From NCBI GenBank assembly GCA_026075535.2, contig AP026549.1, positions 8,928,001 to 8,992,000 of the forward strand: a stretch of 64,000 nucleotides of DNA, written 5' to 3'. Below are positions 22,979-34,429 of the stretch, in pieces. This DNA comes from Tricholoma matsutake. Lineage: Eukaryota > Basidiomycota > Agaricomycetes > Agaricales > Tricholomataceae. Positions within the stretch are counted from its first letter, which is position 1. Each line of letters begins with the position of its first letter. Made by a program: the position numbers and the translations under genes. A model generated the notes under the pieces. The model had not been told where the DNA came from and did not search any database. It was given only the letters and a program-made list of their open reading frames with translations.

Positions 22979-25900
22979 GATTTGGGTTCCCATGCGTTTT
23001 CAGATGTCGGGTAGTCAACCCATTTCATGAGGTAACGGCATGTCTTGCTGTGCTTCTTGTGTGTGATGATCTCTTCCACTTTGTATTCATTCTCTCCTTC
23101 CACTAGGTTGGGTGGTGGAGTCAGGAAGTTCCATCCATGAGTGTCATTCTCATGGTATTGCGTGAGTAAAGCCGCATGGAATACCAGGTCGATCTTCCAT
23201 CTTGGCAGCAGTTTCAATCGGTATGTCGTTCTCGACAAGGTGTCTTCAATCATGAAGGGCCCTTCTCGTTTTGGTGCCAGTTTTCTTGTTGGGCAGCCAA
23301 TCTTCAGGTTCTTGGAGTCAAGCCATACTTGTTCTCCAACCTTGAACGGTTTGTATCACCCTTTTGTTCAGGCAGCCATAGCCTGTCTGGCTAGTTCGTG
23401 TGTGGCAAGAGCTTCCCTTCTTGCAGAGAGAAGCTCTTGGATTCTCTGTTCAGCGGTGGGCACATTCGTTTTTTCATAAGGAGTGGGGATAGCACATGGT
23501 TGATATCCCATCATCAAGTAAAACAGCAAATGTTTTACTGCGGAGTGCATCTTCTGGTTATGTGCGAATTCTGCCATTGGGAGATAATGCTCCCAATCTT
23601 TGGGTTTGTTCGAACAGAACATGCGGAGGTAAATCTCTAGCTCTTGGTTTACTTGCTCCATTTCTCCGTCAGTCTGGGGGTGATAAGCAGTGCTCATGGA
23701 TAGCTTGATCCTGAGCAGTTGTCTGAGTTCTCAGAAGAGTTTGGATGTGAATTGAGGGTCTCTGTCTGAGATGATTCTTCCGGGGAGTCCAAATCTTGTG
23801 TATACATGGCACAGGTAAAGGTCTGCAGCACCAAGTGCATCGATCATCTTTGCACAAGGGATAAAAATTACCCCCTTTGTAAGACCATGGTCTACCATGA
23901 CCATGATCGAGTCAAATCCATTTATTACAGGCAGATCCATAATGAAATCCATCATTACCAGCTCAAATGGTCTGCTGGCATTGGACGATATCAGTGTTGG
24001 TGGTGGGGTTGTCAGGTGCATGTTGATCTTCATTTGCTGGCACTTTGCACAGCCTTTGACATACTTCTTTATGAAGTTGGCCATTCCTGGCCACCAGTAG
24101 TCTCATCAGATCAGTTCGATTGTCTGCCATTGTCCAGGGTGCCCTGTCGTGATGCTATCATGGTATTTCCATATGATCGCTCACTGGAGGGTTTTGTCCT
24201 GTGGCACGTAGCATCTGTCTTTGAAAAAGAGCAGGCCATCTTCAAATTTCCAGTCCTCCAATGCCAACTTGATTGGGGGAGTTCCATTGTTTTTCAGGGC
24301 TCGTAAAGCGTCATTTACAAGGTTGTTCTTCATTATTGCTGAGACCAGGGCTCCCTGGAGTTCAGCATCGATTGTTTTCACAAATAATTCGTCCGCGAGG
24401 ATTGTCTTGTCCTTGTTATTGGTGTCTTGTTCAGCTATATGATCTGCTCTCCTCAATAGGGCATCAGATTGTACCATCTGTGATCCCGGTACATGTTGTA
24501 GCTTCAGGTCAAATTGTGACAGGTAGATGCTCCATCTAGCCTGTTGTTGGTTCAGTTTCTGTGCCTGACAGAAGTACGTCAGGTTCTTGTGATCGGATAG
24601 TACCGTCACAGGGAACGGCATCCCCTGTAGGTAGTGTCTCCATGTTTCCAGTGCTCAGATTACTCCCAGTAGTTCCCTGTCATATATCTCATAATTTCTT
24701 TCCACTTCATTGAAAGAATGAGAGATGTATCCACATGGGTGCCAGTCTCTGTTGGCATCCTGTTGTCTAAGTACTGCGCCTGTTGCAAATTTCGAGGTGT
24801 CAGATTCCACCACAAATGGTTTTGTTGCATCTGGCATCAGCAGTACTGGGGCTTCATTGAACTTCCTTTTTAACACATCGAATGACTGCTGGCAGTCATT
24901 CATTGGTAGGTCCACCTTGTCATTCAAGCTCAGAAAATCACATCTACAATCATTGTTGAAGCTCTACAAACCCATATGAACCCCTCCGAACTTCTATGAT
25001 CGTCATTGAAGCTCTATGAACCTCTACGAACCTCTACAAGGTCACGAAAATGCTTCGAAATTCTTTGCAACACTTCAAAACTCTTCACAACACCTCGAAA
25101 TTCTTCATATGCCTTTGGCTGCCATGGTACAACTCCCCCGACCTTCAAACAGCTCAGGATATACACTTGGAGCATCGTCGATGGGTTCCAAACCAGTATC
25201 GAGCAATATTGCAGCGATATCAGCCTTCGAACAAGTCCAATATTTCCTCGACTGACTTCAAAAATCATCAAACATCGCAAATCAACATTGGACACTATAT
25301 CACTATCTGAATACTCATCGCACACATGTCAGACGTATCCCCTACCATCGTCGAACAATATCGCACCAATATCAGGCCACGAACGAAGTCCAAAGAAACT
25401 TGCGAAAATCTTCGAAAAACATCGAACCTCGAAAAACATCGTCGGGCACAGTATTTCCTGTTCGAACGATCTTCGGATGCATGCTGGACACTTGGGACAC
25501 TATATCACATATATCGAACACATTTTGACTGCATGTGCATGCATACAATCTGCTTGAAGCAGTTTCCAATCTTTTATTCAATTTATAACAAGGACAGTCT
25601 GGTTTTAGCTATTCTTTCTTATTATTTCTTCATCATGTGTTATATTCACCCCTTCTAGGCTTGCTTTATTGTTCTGATATACTTCTATTATCTTTGCCTC
25701 AAGTTTTCCACATGTTCTACACATGTTCTCTAGCCTTTTTAGATACTTTATTTATTTTATATAAAAAGATGTACTAGATACAAAGAAATACAAGAAAGTC
25801 ATCATCTTCCTCCCAGATCACAGTGATTTGAGAGTTCAGTTTAGTCTTATTCAGTCTGAAGTTTGGTGTTTTATGCTAAACTTCCTTGAAATTCCTCACA

Positions 25901-26990
25901 TTATGCTATTTTTGCTCTCGCTTCCCTCAATTAGCCTTTTCTTCACTTCTACTACTTGTCTAGTCCCCTGATCTTGCATCCAAACATATCTGCGCACTCG
26001 AAATTCCTCGAAACCTCTTCAAAAAATATTGCAACATCTCGAAAAGCATTGCGACATCTCGAAAATCATCACAACACCTCGCAAATCATTGCAATGTCTC
26101 ACAAATCATCGCAAGTCCTTGAAACACATTCTTTTAGCCTTGAACTGCTTTGACAAGCAGTCCTTTTATGACTATTTGATGGTCAATCTGACAGGTGATG
26201 TCTAGAGGGCCTTGCATCCTTCCTCTGACTTGTGTTATACCATCCGAAGCCATTTTGTGGGTTTTGTTTGGGTTTCCAGGTTGAGCATCATCATCATCCA
26301 TTCGAATTTCTGGTTCTTCTTCATCAAATTGTTCAGCAGTCTGGCCAGATCCATGAAGTGTCTGATGAATCATCAATATAAGTTTCCAAATCCTAGAAAG
26401 GATCTTACATCCTTCACTGTCTTTGGCATGGGCCAGTCCTTGATCCCAGCCAGTTTTGTGTTGTCCATTGCAAGTTCATTGGGCCTGATGATCATGCCCA
26501 AGAAGTTGATTGAACTTGCATTTCTCTATCTTCAAGTAGAGATCACATTGTCATAATCATTTGAGGACCCTTTCGGTCCTTATCTGGTGTTCTTCTTGTG
26601 TCTTCAAGAAGATCAGGATGTCATCCATATAGATGATGAGCCATCCTTCATCTAGCATGTCTCAGAAGAGATTGTTCATCATGGCCTGGAATGTTGCCAG
26701 TGAGTTGCACAGCCCAAAGAACATCACCATTGGCTCGAATAGCCCTCAGTTAGTCTTGAATGCTGCCTTCCACTTGTCTCCTTTCTTTATCTGTACATTA
26801 TGATATCCCCATCAAATATCAAGCTTCGTGAAAAATCTCGCTCCCTTCAGCTTGTCCAAGAGGTCTCCAATCAGTGGCAGGGGGTAGTTGTTCCAGATCG
26901 TTCCTTCGTTTAGATAGCGATAGTCTTGGCAAGGTCGCAGAGTGTCAGAGTCCTTCTTTGACACGAAGAAGAACAGGGATGCCATGGGTG
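22979..26990 (-). pseudogene. Gypsy-2 pol: RT, RNase H, integrase, chromodomain start
   Basis: In minus-strand order: RT ([21 protein letters not shown] near 26900, active site YMDDILIF near 26610), LTR-A inserted at 24904-26293, and RNase H ([36 protein letters not shown], 24180-24930). The integrase follows, with zinc finger CAKCQQ, MMDFIMDLPVINGFDS, ISDRDPQF and YHPQTDGEMEQVNQELE (23370-24080). The C-terminal region and chromodomain (YKVEEIITHKK...ENAWEP) lie up to the Gypsy-1 junction. RT has at least three TGA codons where Arg is expected (after KLDI, TN and LF). Frame changes occur near 24640 and 23360-23260. Confidence 0.88.
24904..26293 (+). repeat. LTR-A: solo LTR, Gypsy-3 family, opposite orientation
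   Basis: About 1.39 kb that matches 35625-37006 almost end to end. It starts TGGTAGGTCCACC and ends GGTTGAGCATCATCA. Its 3' part matches the Gypsy-3 5' LTR at 42332-43253, so it is an LTR of that family. It is plus-oriented inside the minus-strand Gypsy-2 pol; joining its flanks restores ...QKFEWNDCQQSF. No clean target duplication was found, so the ends are approximate. Confidence 0.75.
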
Positions 26991-27054
26991 AGTCCAGTTG
27001 GAGTCCGGTTGGAGTCCACTGGGAGTCCAGTTGGATTCCACTCAAAAAGTGTGT

Positions 27055-27137
27055 AAGAAAAGGAATCAAACCCAGATCCCTGTCAGTTGCTTATGTAATC
27101 ATAATACACAATATAACCATTACACCACAGTACCTTG
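27055..27137 (-). ncRNA. E2 tRNA-like unit R (outward-facing)
   Basis: Minus strand: A box TGGTGTAATGG (rc of 27117-27129), B-box-like GGGTTTGATTCC (rc of 27062-27074), then CCTTTTC. GGTTTGATTCC differs from the canonical GGTTCGATTCC by one CpG-type C-to-T change. Confidence 0.55.
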
Positions 27138-27562
27138 TGTAAGGTATCATCTACTTGTGCTAGGTACTGTGGTGCAGCTGTGTATGACAAAGCATATAGC
27201 CACATCATCAAATGTGCCAGCTCATCACTCACCACCACCACCACCACCACCATCAATGCTGCCTCCCTCCCTCCTCTCTCTACCACCACCACTGTGTGGA
27301 CACCCACTGCCACCACTCCCATGCCCAATCCACCATCACCACCACCCGCAAATGAGCCCAATGGATGGAACACAGGCCCAAACAATGCAGATCACGTTGT
27401 TTGGGCCCTACATAAGTTTTTTTTTTTTTTGCTTTTTGTTTTTATAAACTAACTAACCTGTTTTTTTAGCTTTCTAGGTTATGATCTACTGGCAATGATG
27501 CCACCACTTGCAAACGAGCCAACATGGGCCCAAATGATGCAGATTGCGTCGTTTGGGCCCTA

Positions 27563-27618
27563 CGTAAGTTTTTTTGTTTTGTTTTTGTTTTTATAAACTA
27601 ACTAACTCGTTTTTTTAG
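27563..27618 (+). other. Spliceosomal-intron-like segment after the E palindrome
   Basis: GTAAGT follows directly after the palindrome-containing exon-like sequence (peptide GPNDADCVVWAL). The segment contains AACTAACTAAC branch-site candidates and ends TTTTTTTAG, 56 nt in all, matching the size of host introns. The same donor follows the palindrome in both E3 copies (GTAAGT) and in E4 (GTGAGT); it is mutated to ATAAGT in E1. Confidence 0.6.
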
Positions 27619-28189
27619 TTTTCTAGGTTATAATCTACTAGTAACGACCCCACCACCTGCAAATGAGCCAACACACCCACCCCACGCCTATGAGCCCCTG
27701 CTTGTAGGGTGGATTGTGAGTGTGTGCAGTCGACAACAACAATGACGACGCCGCCTACCAGCACCAGGACCCAGAACAACCCAGACCCGATGACACCCAT
27801 GCCAGCCCCCTCCTCCCCATCCAAATGGGATGTGAGGGTGTTGATAAAGGATAGGAGATGGCAGAGGGGTACCGGGAGACCTGCAGAGCAGGATACCCAC
27901 CTGGTAAGCACCCACCTACCCCCTCCCTCACATGCCACATCACTGACCCCTCCCCCCAACCCCTCTGAACTAGGAGACCCACAAAACCAACAACACACCC
28001 ACCCCATGCCAATGAGCACCTGCTTGTTGGGTGGATGGCAGGTACACCAGGGTTATGACAACCACGGCACTCATCCCCATGCCTACAAGCCTCTGCTTGT
28101 AGGGTGGATGATGGGTGCAGCTTGCTATGGTGACGGACGTGTGTGAGGAGGGGTGGGCAATGACACCCACCCCAGACCGCATCCCCCAA

Positions 28190-28435
28190 CCCCCCTTCCC
28201 CCACATTTTGTGTTGGGAGGGGTCTTTATTATTTTAAATTTATCTCTGCCCCTCCCTTGCACCAAATGTGAGGGGTATATATATTGTAGTACTTATGGAT
28301 CCCCCCCTCATGCCAAACATGAGGGGTTTAGTTTTTTATGTACATAGTAATAATCCCCCCCCTATTGCATCTTGTGAGAGGGGTTTTTTTGTGTTTATTA
28401 TTATATTATACCCACTCCCTCATGTCCTACATGAG
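28190..28435. repeat. G-rich hairpin cluster in E2
   Basis: Four or five stem-loops pair CCCCTC-type left arms with GAGGGG-type right arms around short loops containing CA(C)AT, spaced 50-70 bp apart, next to unit L. Confidence 0.7.
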
Positions 28436-28523
28436 TTTTTTGATCTTAATTGTTTGAAAAATGCCTCCTCAAAGAATATGAAAAGTTGAGTCATAAATAA
28501 ACCTTATGTTGATCCCTAATAAA

Positions 28524-28610
28524 TCTCCTGTGGCTCAAGTGGTTGAGCATGCTTGTTTGGTTTGTCATGTGATTCCTTATGGTGAGGTCTTGAGTTCAAT
28601 TCCTGCAGTA
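28524..28610 (+). ncRNA. E2 tRNA-like unit L (outward-facing)
   Basis: A box TGGCTCAAGTGG at 28531-28542, B-box-like GAGTTCAATTCC at about 28592-28603, then TTTATTTTG. The middle (TGTTTGGTTTGTCATGTGA) is nearly identical to E1 unit L, which confirms that E2 is inverted relative to E1. Confidence 0.6.
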
Positions 28611-28849
28611 CACAAATTTATTTTGTGGGTACTTTATGAAATTCACCAAGTCTGAAGTCCTTTGAGCTCATATCTAATTGATTTATCATTTGGTTGAAAT
28701 GCATTCCACTTGGACTCCAGTTGGACTTTGAACTCTACATGACTTAGTGTAGTTCAATTGGACTCCACTCAGACTCCACTCAGACTCCAGTGGACTCCAG
28801 TCAGTCCGGTCGGAGTCCACTAGGACAGGTGGGGGACTGTAAAGTACTG

Positions 28850-30129
28850 CTTGAGCCATGGCAACACTATGCCAAAGATCTGGACTTTGAAGTGTGGGGG
28901 AAGGGTTTTTGCAGAAGAATGGTATGTTTGTCCCTCTGTCTGTTGTTCTGCAGTGCTAACAGGTGTCATTTAGGTGGAATACGATGAGCTTGTGCATGAC
29001 CTAGGTGAGCAGCGCAATCTGAACATCCAAAAGGTCATTCTCAAAGTCATCGACCTCTTCAAACTGCTGGCATGTTGTGAGTGGCTTTTGTGGGGCAGGG
29101 AGCTTTTGTTTTCGGAGTTGCATGATGAGGGTAGAGCAGAAAAGGGAAGAGAAGGAGGCGCAAAGAATTCTGGAGGAGGAGGAAGTGAAGCGACAGGTGG
29201 AACAAGAGACATGACAAGTGGTGGCAGCCACTAGGAAATTACAATTCAACAATCGGAAGGCCATGCTTGCCAAAGCTTGAAACTTGGTGCTAGCTGAGTT
29301 TCTTTCAAAGGAGGATTTGCTGCAACATAACATGGAACTGGCAGCAGAAGCAAAAGCAATTGAGCAGGATGAGGCAGAGGGTGAGGACAAGCAAAAGGAG
29401 GATGAGTATGAAAAGTCGGAGGATCTGCCTGTGGTGTGGGTGGGGAAACAGAAGGCCGTGGCCTTAGAGGCAGATGAGGAGGAGATTGATCAATTGGAGG
29501 GGGATGAGTTTGATGTGAAATGGGCTAAGTTTGTGAGTAGCAGACTGCTTGAATTCAAAGGGCCAGTGAGTATTTGATGCCTTTCTCCTGTCTCTCTGAT
29601 TTACTGATGGATTTGTTTTGTAGTGTGATCGCTGTGCTGGATTCAAGTCCAAGCTGGCATGTATTGTTGAGGATGGAGCCACAAAGTGCACTCTTGAGTT
29701 ACAGGGGTGCTACTGGGAAGAGGTATCGAGGAGGGGGGTTCGGAAGGGCGAGAAGATGAAGTCCAGGGTGGCAGTACATGTTTCATGCCCAAAGCCAGGT
29801 GCAAAATTCACTCAATCATTTTCAATACTCTTCTAACACATTTATCAGATCATGTAGGACTTTGAATTCAAGTGGTGGGACCTGTCCAGGCAGAGGAACC
29901 AGTCGCAGGGCCTTTGAAACTGCTGAGGGACACCCCAAAGGAGAAGAAATGGGCAATGAAGGGGAAAGGGAAGGTGAAGGAGGATCAGGCAATCAGTGAG
30001 GTCAAGGGGGCTGCAGACAAATGGGTAGCACATTGTAGCTTGATTGTGGCAAAGCTGGTGCAAAAGAAAATTGAGATGGAAGTACTGGGAAGGGAGATAG
30101 AATTGTTGGAGGTTATGTTGGAGGTATAA
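28850..30129 (+). pseudogene. Coiled-coil protein with CxxC cluster, 5'-truncated and decayed
   Basis: Exons can be read from PWQHYAKDLDFEVW through introns 28922-28973, 29566-29623 and 29799-29848 (all GT-AG, two with CTAAC branch sites). The first long part is a charged helix (VEYDELVHDLGEQRNLNIQK, then Glu/Lys/Arg-rich heptads). Next comes an acidic linker, then a Cys cluster (C-D-R-C-x8-C-x9-C-x7-C, encoded at 29624-29700), and a C-terminal helix ending at TAA 30127-30129. Stops at about 29210 and 29278 and a frameshift near 29080 break it. Its 5' end is replaced by E2. The spacing is not that of a Zn2Cys6 factor. I cannot name the family; similar proteins may be transposon-associated. 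Confidence 0.6.
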
Positions 30130-31359
30130 AAAAAAATTTTGTAGCTTTATTCTTTCTGCAATTTAAAATTTGTGAGTCTCAAAAAGTAGCAATAAGAAAA
30201 GTAAAAGAAATAAAGAAAATAAGGGAAAGGTGCAGTAGATCATCATGGCCAAAAAACCCTCTTGGAGTTTGCATGACCACGCTATAATGTGATATTGCGA
30301 CTTGTATTGTACACTAAAAGAAATTGAAGTCATAGGTAAGTAATCACAAACAAGGAAAAGAGAATAATTAATTGTTTTCGAAGTCCGGAATGTCTTTGGG
30401 AATATCTTCATCGACATTCAAAGTTTTTTGAAGTGTTTCAAGACATTCTGAGTCGATGTCGAGGAAGTTCGGAGGGAGTGGAATTGATTTTCGAGCTAGG
30501 TAGGAGTACTGATCCATTGAGTTCACAAAGGATGTAGGCTCCTCCATAGTTTCAATCAATGATGATGAGGAGACCTAAGTATCGAGGTTGCATCTTGCAA
30601 TTGAGGGACTTCTCGATCTGTGTGTTTCAAAGTAGCACTAAATCACCTTTTGCGAAGTTGTAGTCTTTGACAGTCTGCTGGTGGACTTGTTCAAATCACT
30701 TTGCAGCTTTGAGACGTGCTGAAAAGACCTTTGAATAAAGGATTTTGAGGTTGATTGAACATTTTTGCAAAGCAAAAGCTCGTCGTGTGATAAGATCGGT
30801 TGTCAAGAGTATTGAATTCAGAGGGGGCTGCAAATACATAGCTTCAAAGATGTCAAGTGGGATGAGGGGATGTGATCCTGTAACTGTGAAGTAAGGAGAA
30901 CAACCCATATGTTTACAAACCATAACTCATTCTGCCCAAAACACTGAGTGTGCTCCGGCTGACCATTTGCTCTGGTCTCCATTGACTGCTTTGAATAGAG
31001 ATTGTCAGATGTCAAAGTGGGCTCATTTGACAAGTCCATTGGCACAAGAATTGTATCCACTAATTTGGATGTGGTTAATATGGTATTGTTTCATGAGATA
31101 CTCCATTGCTGTGACAAATGCAGAACCACAGTAATTTACACTCCCCCATATGTTCCGCACAGATCTGTACAGACTATGCAGACTCCACACAGACTAGCAT
31201 GGAATCCGCATGGACTACATGGAATCCATATTAGTCCACACAGACTATGCAGAATCCAGGCGAGTCCACACAGAATTCATGTTATCAAGTTAATATCTCA
31301 CAAGTTCCAAGCTTCTCTCAGACTGTATGAAAGTCATGAAGTGCCTACAAAATAAGATT

Positions 31360-31445
31360 GTGCAGAGCAAGGATTGAACTTAAGACCTCATGCTAACTTC
31401 ACATAACAAACAAGTATGCTTAACCAGTTGAGCCACAGGAGAATT
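31360..31445 (-). ncRNA. E3 tRNA-like unit L (outward-facing)
   Basis: Minus strand: A box TGGCTCAACTGG (rc of 31424-31437), B-box-like TAAGTTCAATCC (rc of 31369-31382), then TTATTTTG. The 5' flank (CATAAATAAAC... region 31442-31480) is also conserved with E1 and E2. Confidence 0.6.
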
Positions 31446-31584
31446 ATTTGTCACTAATATAAAGTTTATTTATGACACTCAAAACTCAAACTCAAACTCA
31501 ATTATTTAAACCTCTCGAAGGAGGTGCATTGTTATATATTTAAAATCAAATAACATTAACTAAAGAGTACTATAATTATATTTA

Positions 31585-31722
31585 AAACCCCTCACATTGA
31601 ATGCAAGGGGAAGGCAACAATTATAAATCAAAAATAAAATCCCCTCACCCACATAAAATGCGAGTGAGGGGTATAGAAAACAAAAAACAAACCCTCCCCA
31701 TGCAAAATGTGGGGGAGGGGGT
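31585..31722. repeat. G-rich hairpin cluster in E3
   Basis: Three stem-loops: CCCCTCACATT...GCAAGGGG, CCCCTCACCC...GAGTGAGGGG and CCCTCCCCATG...GGGGGAGGGG, each with a short AT-containing loop. Confidence 0.75.
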
Positions 31723-32968
31723 GGCCTGGTGGTGTCTCATCGTGGTGCATGCATTGCCATGGTAAAAGAAATAAGAAAAGAAAAAAAATTACCTATGGCC
31801 CCAGCTGCCCTTGGTGCACCGTCCTTGGTGTCGTGGTTGGTGTGTCTTCCTGGTTGCATCGTCCTGCTGGGGGTTGTCCTGGGCGGCTTTTGTCTGTGCT
31901 GTTGTGGTCCCCATTGTCCTGCATGGTTGCTGTTGTTGTGTCATTCCCATCATCCTGTGTCCCTTGGTGCTCCTCGTCATGCTTCCTGTTGTGTGTTCCC
32001 CTCGTCGTCATTGCCATTCCACCCACAATCCACCCCCCGAGCAGTGGCTTGTGGGGCTGGAGGTGGGTGGTGTGTCGTTGGCCCTGTTGTCATCATCCAT
32101 CATAGTTGGCAGCCGTACTTCGCATTCTGGGGGTGCTGGTGCTGGTAGGCAGTGGCATCATTGTTGTCATTGCCTCCACACACTCACAATCCACCCTACG
32201 AGCAGAGGCTTGCAGGCGTGGGGTGGGTGTGTTGTCCATTTTGGGGGTCTCCTAGTTTGGAGGGGTCAGTGACATGGCAGTGACATAGCATGCGAGGGGA
32301 GGTAGGTGGGTGCTCACCAGGTGGGTATCCTGCTTCACAGGTCTCCCAGTACTTATTGAAAGCCTCACATCCTGTTTGGATGGGGAGGAGGGCATCAGCA
32401 TGGGTGTCATCAGGTCTGGGTTGTCTCACATCAGTCCATTGCTACCAGTAGATTAGAACCTAGAAAACAAAAGAAACAAATCAATTAGTTTATAAAAACA
32501 AAAAGCAAATGAAAAAAAAAAAAGACTTACCTAGGGCCCAAACAATGCAGATTGCGTCGTTTGGACCCGCATTCTGGGTGGCGTGCTCATTTCTGGGGTT
32601 TCATGCTGGTGTTAACAAAGAAAACAAAGAAATTAGTTAAATTGAATATGAGAGAATGAAATAAAAAACTTACTGCGGCCCAAATGATGTGAAATGTCAT
32701 TTGGGCCACATTGTGCATGTGGTGGCTCGTTTGTGGCCACGTGTGGTGTTGCCAGCCCTGTGTTTGTCATCGTGGGAGTCTGTAGGGTGTTGGAGTGGGG
32801 TTGGTGGGTGATGAAGTGGTGGTGGTGGTAAGAGAGGGAGGGAGCTGCCAGCGTCGATGGTGGTCATGGTGAGTGATGAGCTGGCAATGTTGATGACATG
32901 GCTGTGTGCTTTGTCATACAAAGCCAAACAGTCATATGTAGTTGCATCAATAGTGACAGCATACCACT

Positions 32969-33045
32969 GGCTGCATAGTGTAGTGGTAATGTGCATCTGT
33001 ACTTTATTAGTTAACCATGAGGCTACAAGTTCAAACACCATTCGT
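32969..33045 (+). ncRNA. E3 tRNA-like unit R (outward-facing)
   Basis: A box TAGTGTAGTGG at 32976-32986, a weak B box (CAAGTTCAAACACC, 33025-33039) and TTATTTTG downstream. Confidence 0.5.
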
Positions 33046-33789
33046 GACATTATTTTGCTAAGCTCAAATGGTCTGCTCGGATGCATGCGGACTGTCCTTG
33101 CTGGTCTGACCTGGTTGATCATGGACGCGGATGGATGAAATCTGTGGAATCCGAGTAAAATATGTGGAATCCGTGTTAGTCTGCATGGATCCATGCAGAC
33201 TGACACACCCTGTTGCACAGCTAAAATGGTTTATTGTATGGATTGCAAATCTGCACAGAGTCCATGTGGAGTCTGTGTAATTCTGTGTGGATCCACATGG
33301 AATATATGGGGAGTGTAAAGACCTCTAGAACCATTGTCAGTGACAATTTCATATAGGGATCCCCATTGACAGATGACGTCTTTGAAGATCCAGTCACCGA
33401 GTGTTGTGGCATTTTTGCATCGAAGCTTTTGCCATTCTGGATAGGCTGTTAAAGAACATCGACCTTGAATGATATACTTAAATCCATTCAATGGCAGTAC
33501 TTTACACTCCCCCCCCCAGTCTGAGTGGACTCCACTCGGACTCTGCTCGGACACTTGGACTGTCTGAGGACTTCACTCGGACTCTGCTTGAACTCTGCTT
33601 GGACTCTGCTCAGACTGTCCTAGGATTGTCCGAGTTGTCGAGTAAAGTCCAAGGACTGCACTCAGACTGCACTCAGACTTTGCTTGGACAACATCAATTG
33701 TGCATTTATTTACACCTTCTAAAGTACTTTCCAAGTAAAGTCCAAGTTCCAGTCTTAGAGAAAGTCTTACAAGTCTCACAAAATAATGT

Positions 33790-33880
33790 GTGCACAGCAG
33801 GAATTGAACCAACAGCCTTCTGGACTAGCAATCACATGATGACAAAACATGCACACTCTACCACTTAAGCCAAGTAGTCA
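33790..33880 (-). ncRNA. E4 tRNA-like unit L (outward-facing)
   Basis: Minus strand: A box TGGCTTAAGTGG (rc of 33861-33872), B box TGGTTCAATTCC (rc of 33800-33811), then TTATTTTG. The B box is close to consensus. Confidence 0.62.
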
Positions 33881-34148
33881 TTTAAAGATATGTTGAGCAC
33901 CCACATTAACAGCCAAAGTGAAAAAGAAACAAGAGGGGTACAGACTCACCATATCCACATCCCCATTCATAGCTGTGCTCAGAGCAGCAGGGCCCAGTGG
34001 ATCAACAAAGGATGAAGGTGAGACTGAGTGCAAGACATGAGAAGATGATGGGCCTCTTATCTTCCTCTTCTTAGCAGAGTTACATACATCATATCTATTT
34101 ATTACTGAAATCTAAATTTTTATATATCATGAATAGATTATTAAATTG

Positions 34149-34235
34149 ACCCCCTCACATCTGTGTGAGGGGTAATTAATATGGGTAATTAAATAATACT
34201 AAGCCCTCCCCTCGCAAGCTCGAGGGGAGGGGGCC
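34149..34235. repeat. G-rich hairpin pair in E4
   Basis: CCCCTCACATC...GTGAGGGG (34150-34172) and CCCTCCCCTCG...CGAGGGGAGGG (34204-34231) form two strong stem-loops. Confidence 0.75.
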
Positions 34236-34429
34236 ATAACTATCAATAATAAAAATAAATTAAAAACACCCACCACGAGCAACAGTTGCTTGTGGTGGCA
34301 TTCATCTCTCCCCAGGTTGTCCCCTGGCTGTCTTGCTCTCCCGTCCCCATTCTTCTCCCCCCCGAACCACCCCACGAGCAGATGCTTGTAGGCATGGGGC
34401 GGGTGTCATCGTGGGTGTCCCCACTCATC

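Larger units (their letters stand above)
13231..26990 (-). mobile_element. Gypsy-2: Ty3/Gypsy chromodomain retrotransposon, 3' part, nested by others
   Basis: The minus-strand element begins at its 3' LTR (13231-13900), has a purine-rich tract GAGGGGGTAA beside it (13901-13910), then an accessory frame, then pol. Pol is split by Gypsy-1 (14961-22978) and by an LTR-A insertion (24904-26293). It stops abruptly in the reverse transcriptase at about 26990, where element E2 begins. The 5' part (gag, 5' LTR) is missing from this window position, perhaps lost by recombination at E2. Confidence 0.8.
26990..28849. mobile_element. E2: E-family element, left TIR truncated, inverted orientation
   Basis: The right end GGGGGACTGTAAAGTACTGC (to about 28849) is the inverted E-family terminus. 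On the left the GAGTCCAGTTGGAGTCC subterminal repeats start directly against Gypsy-2 RT at about 26990 and the TIR is missing. Internal order is reversed relative to E1: unit R at left, two GGGCCCAAAC palindromes (27375-27408 and 27525-27560), LLVGW-coding repeats on the plus strand (27690-28110), G-rich hairpins, and unit L at right. Left and right flanks belong to different sequences, so a rearrangement or recombination joined them. Confidence 0.75.
31129..33325. mobile_element. E3: hAT-like element with two outward tRNA-like units
   Basis: Ends are CAGTAATTTACACTCCCCC (left) and, inverted, GAGGTCTTTACACTCCCC (right). The 8-bp flanks are CAGAACCA (31121-31128) and TAGAACCA (33326-33333), one mismatch. 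Removing the element and one flank restores the integrase codons T-D-N-G-S-A-F-V. Inside: GACTCCACAC/GAATCC subterminal repeats, unit L, G-rich hairpins, LLVGW-type repeats, two palindromic modules (32534-32568 and 32677-32707) each followed by a minus-strand GTAAGT, unit R and subterminal repeats. 2197 bp. Confidence 0.88.

Noticed and set aside
29624..29710. Zn2Cys6 transcription-factor domain
   Set aside because: Cys spacing (x2, x8, x9, x7) does not match the Zn2Cys6 pattern.
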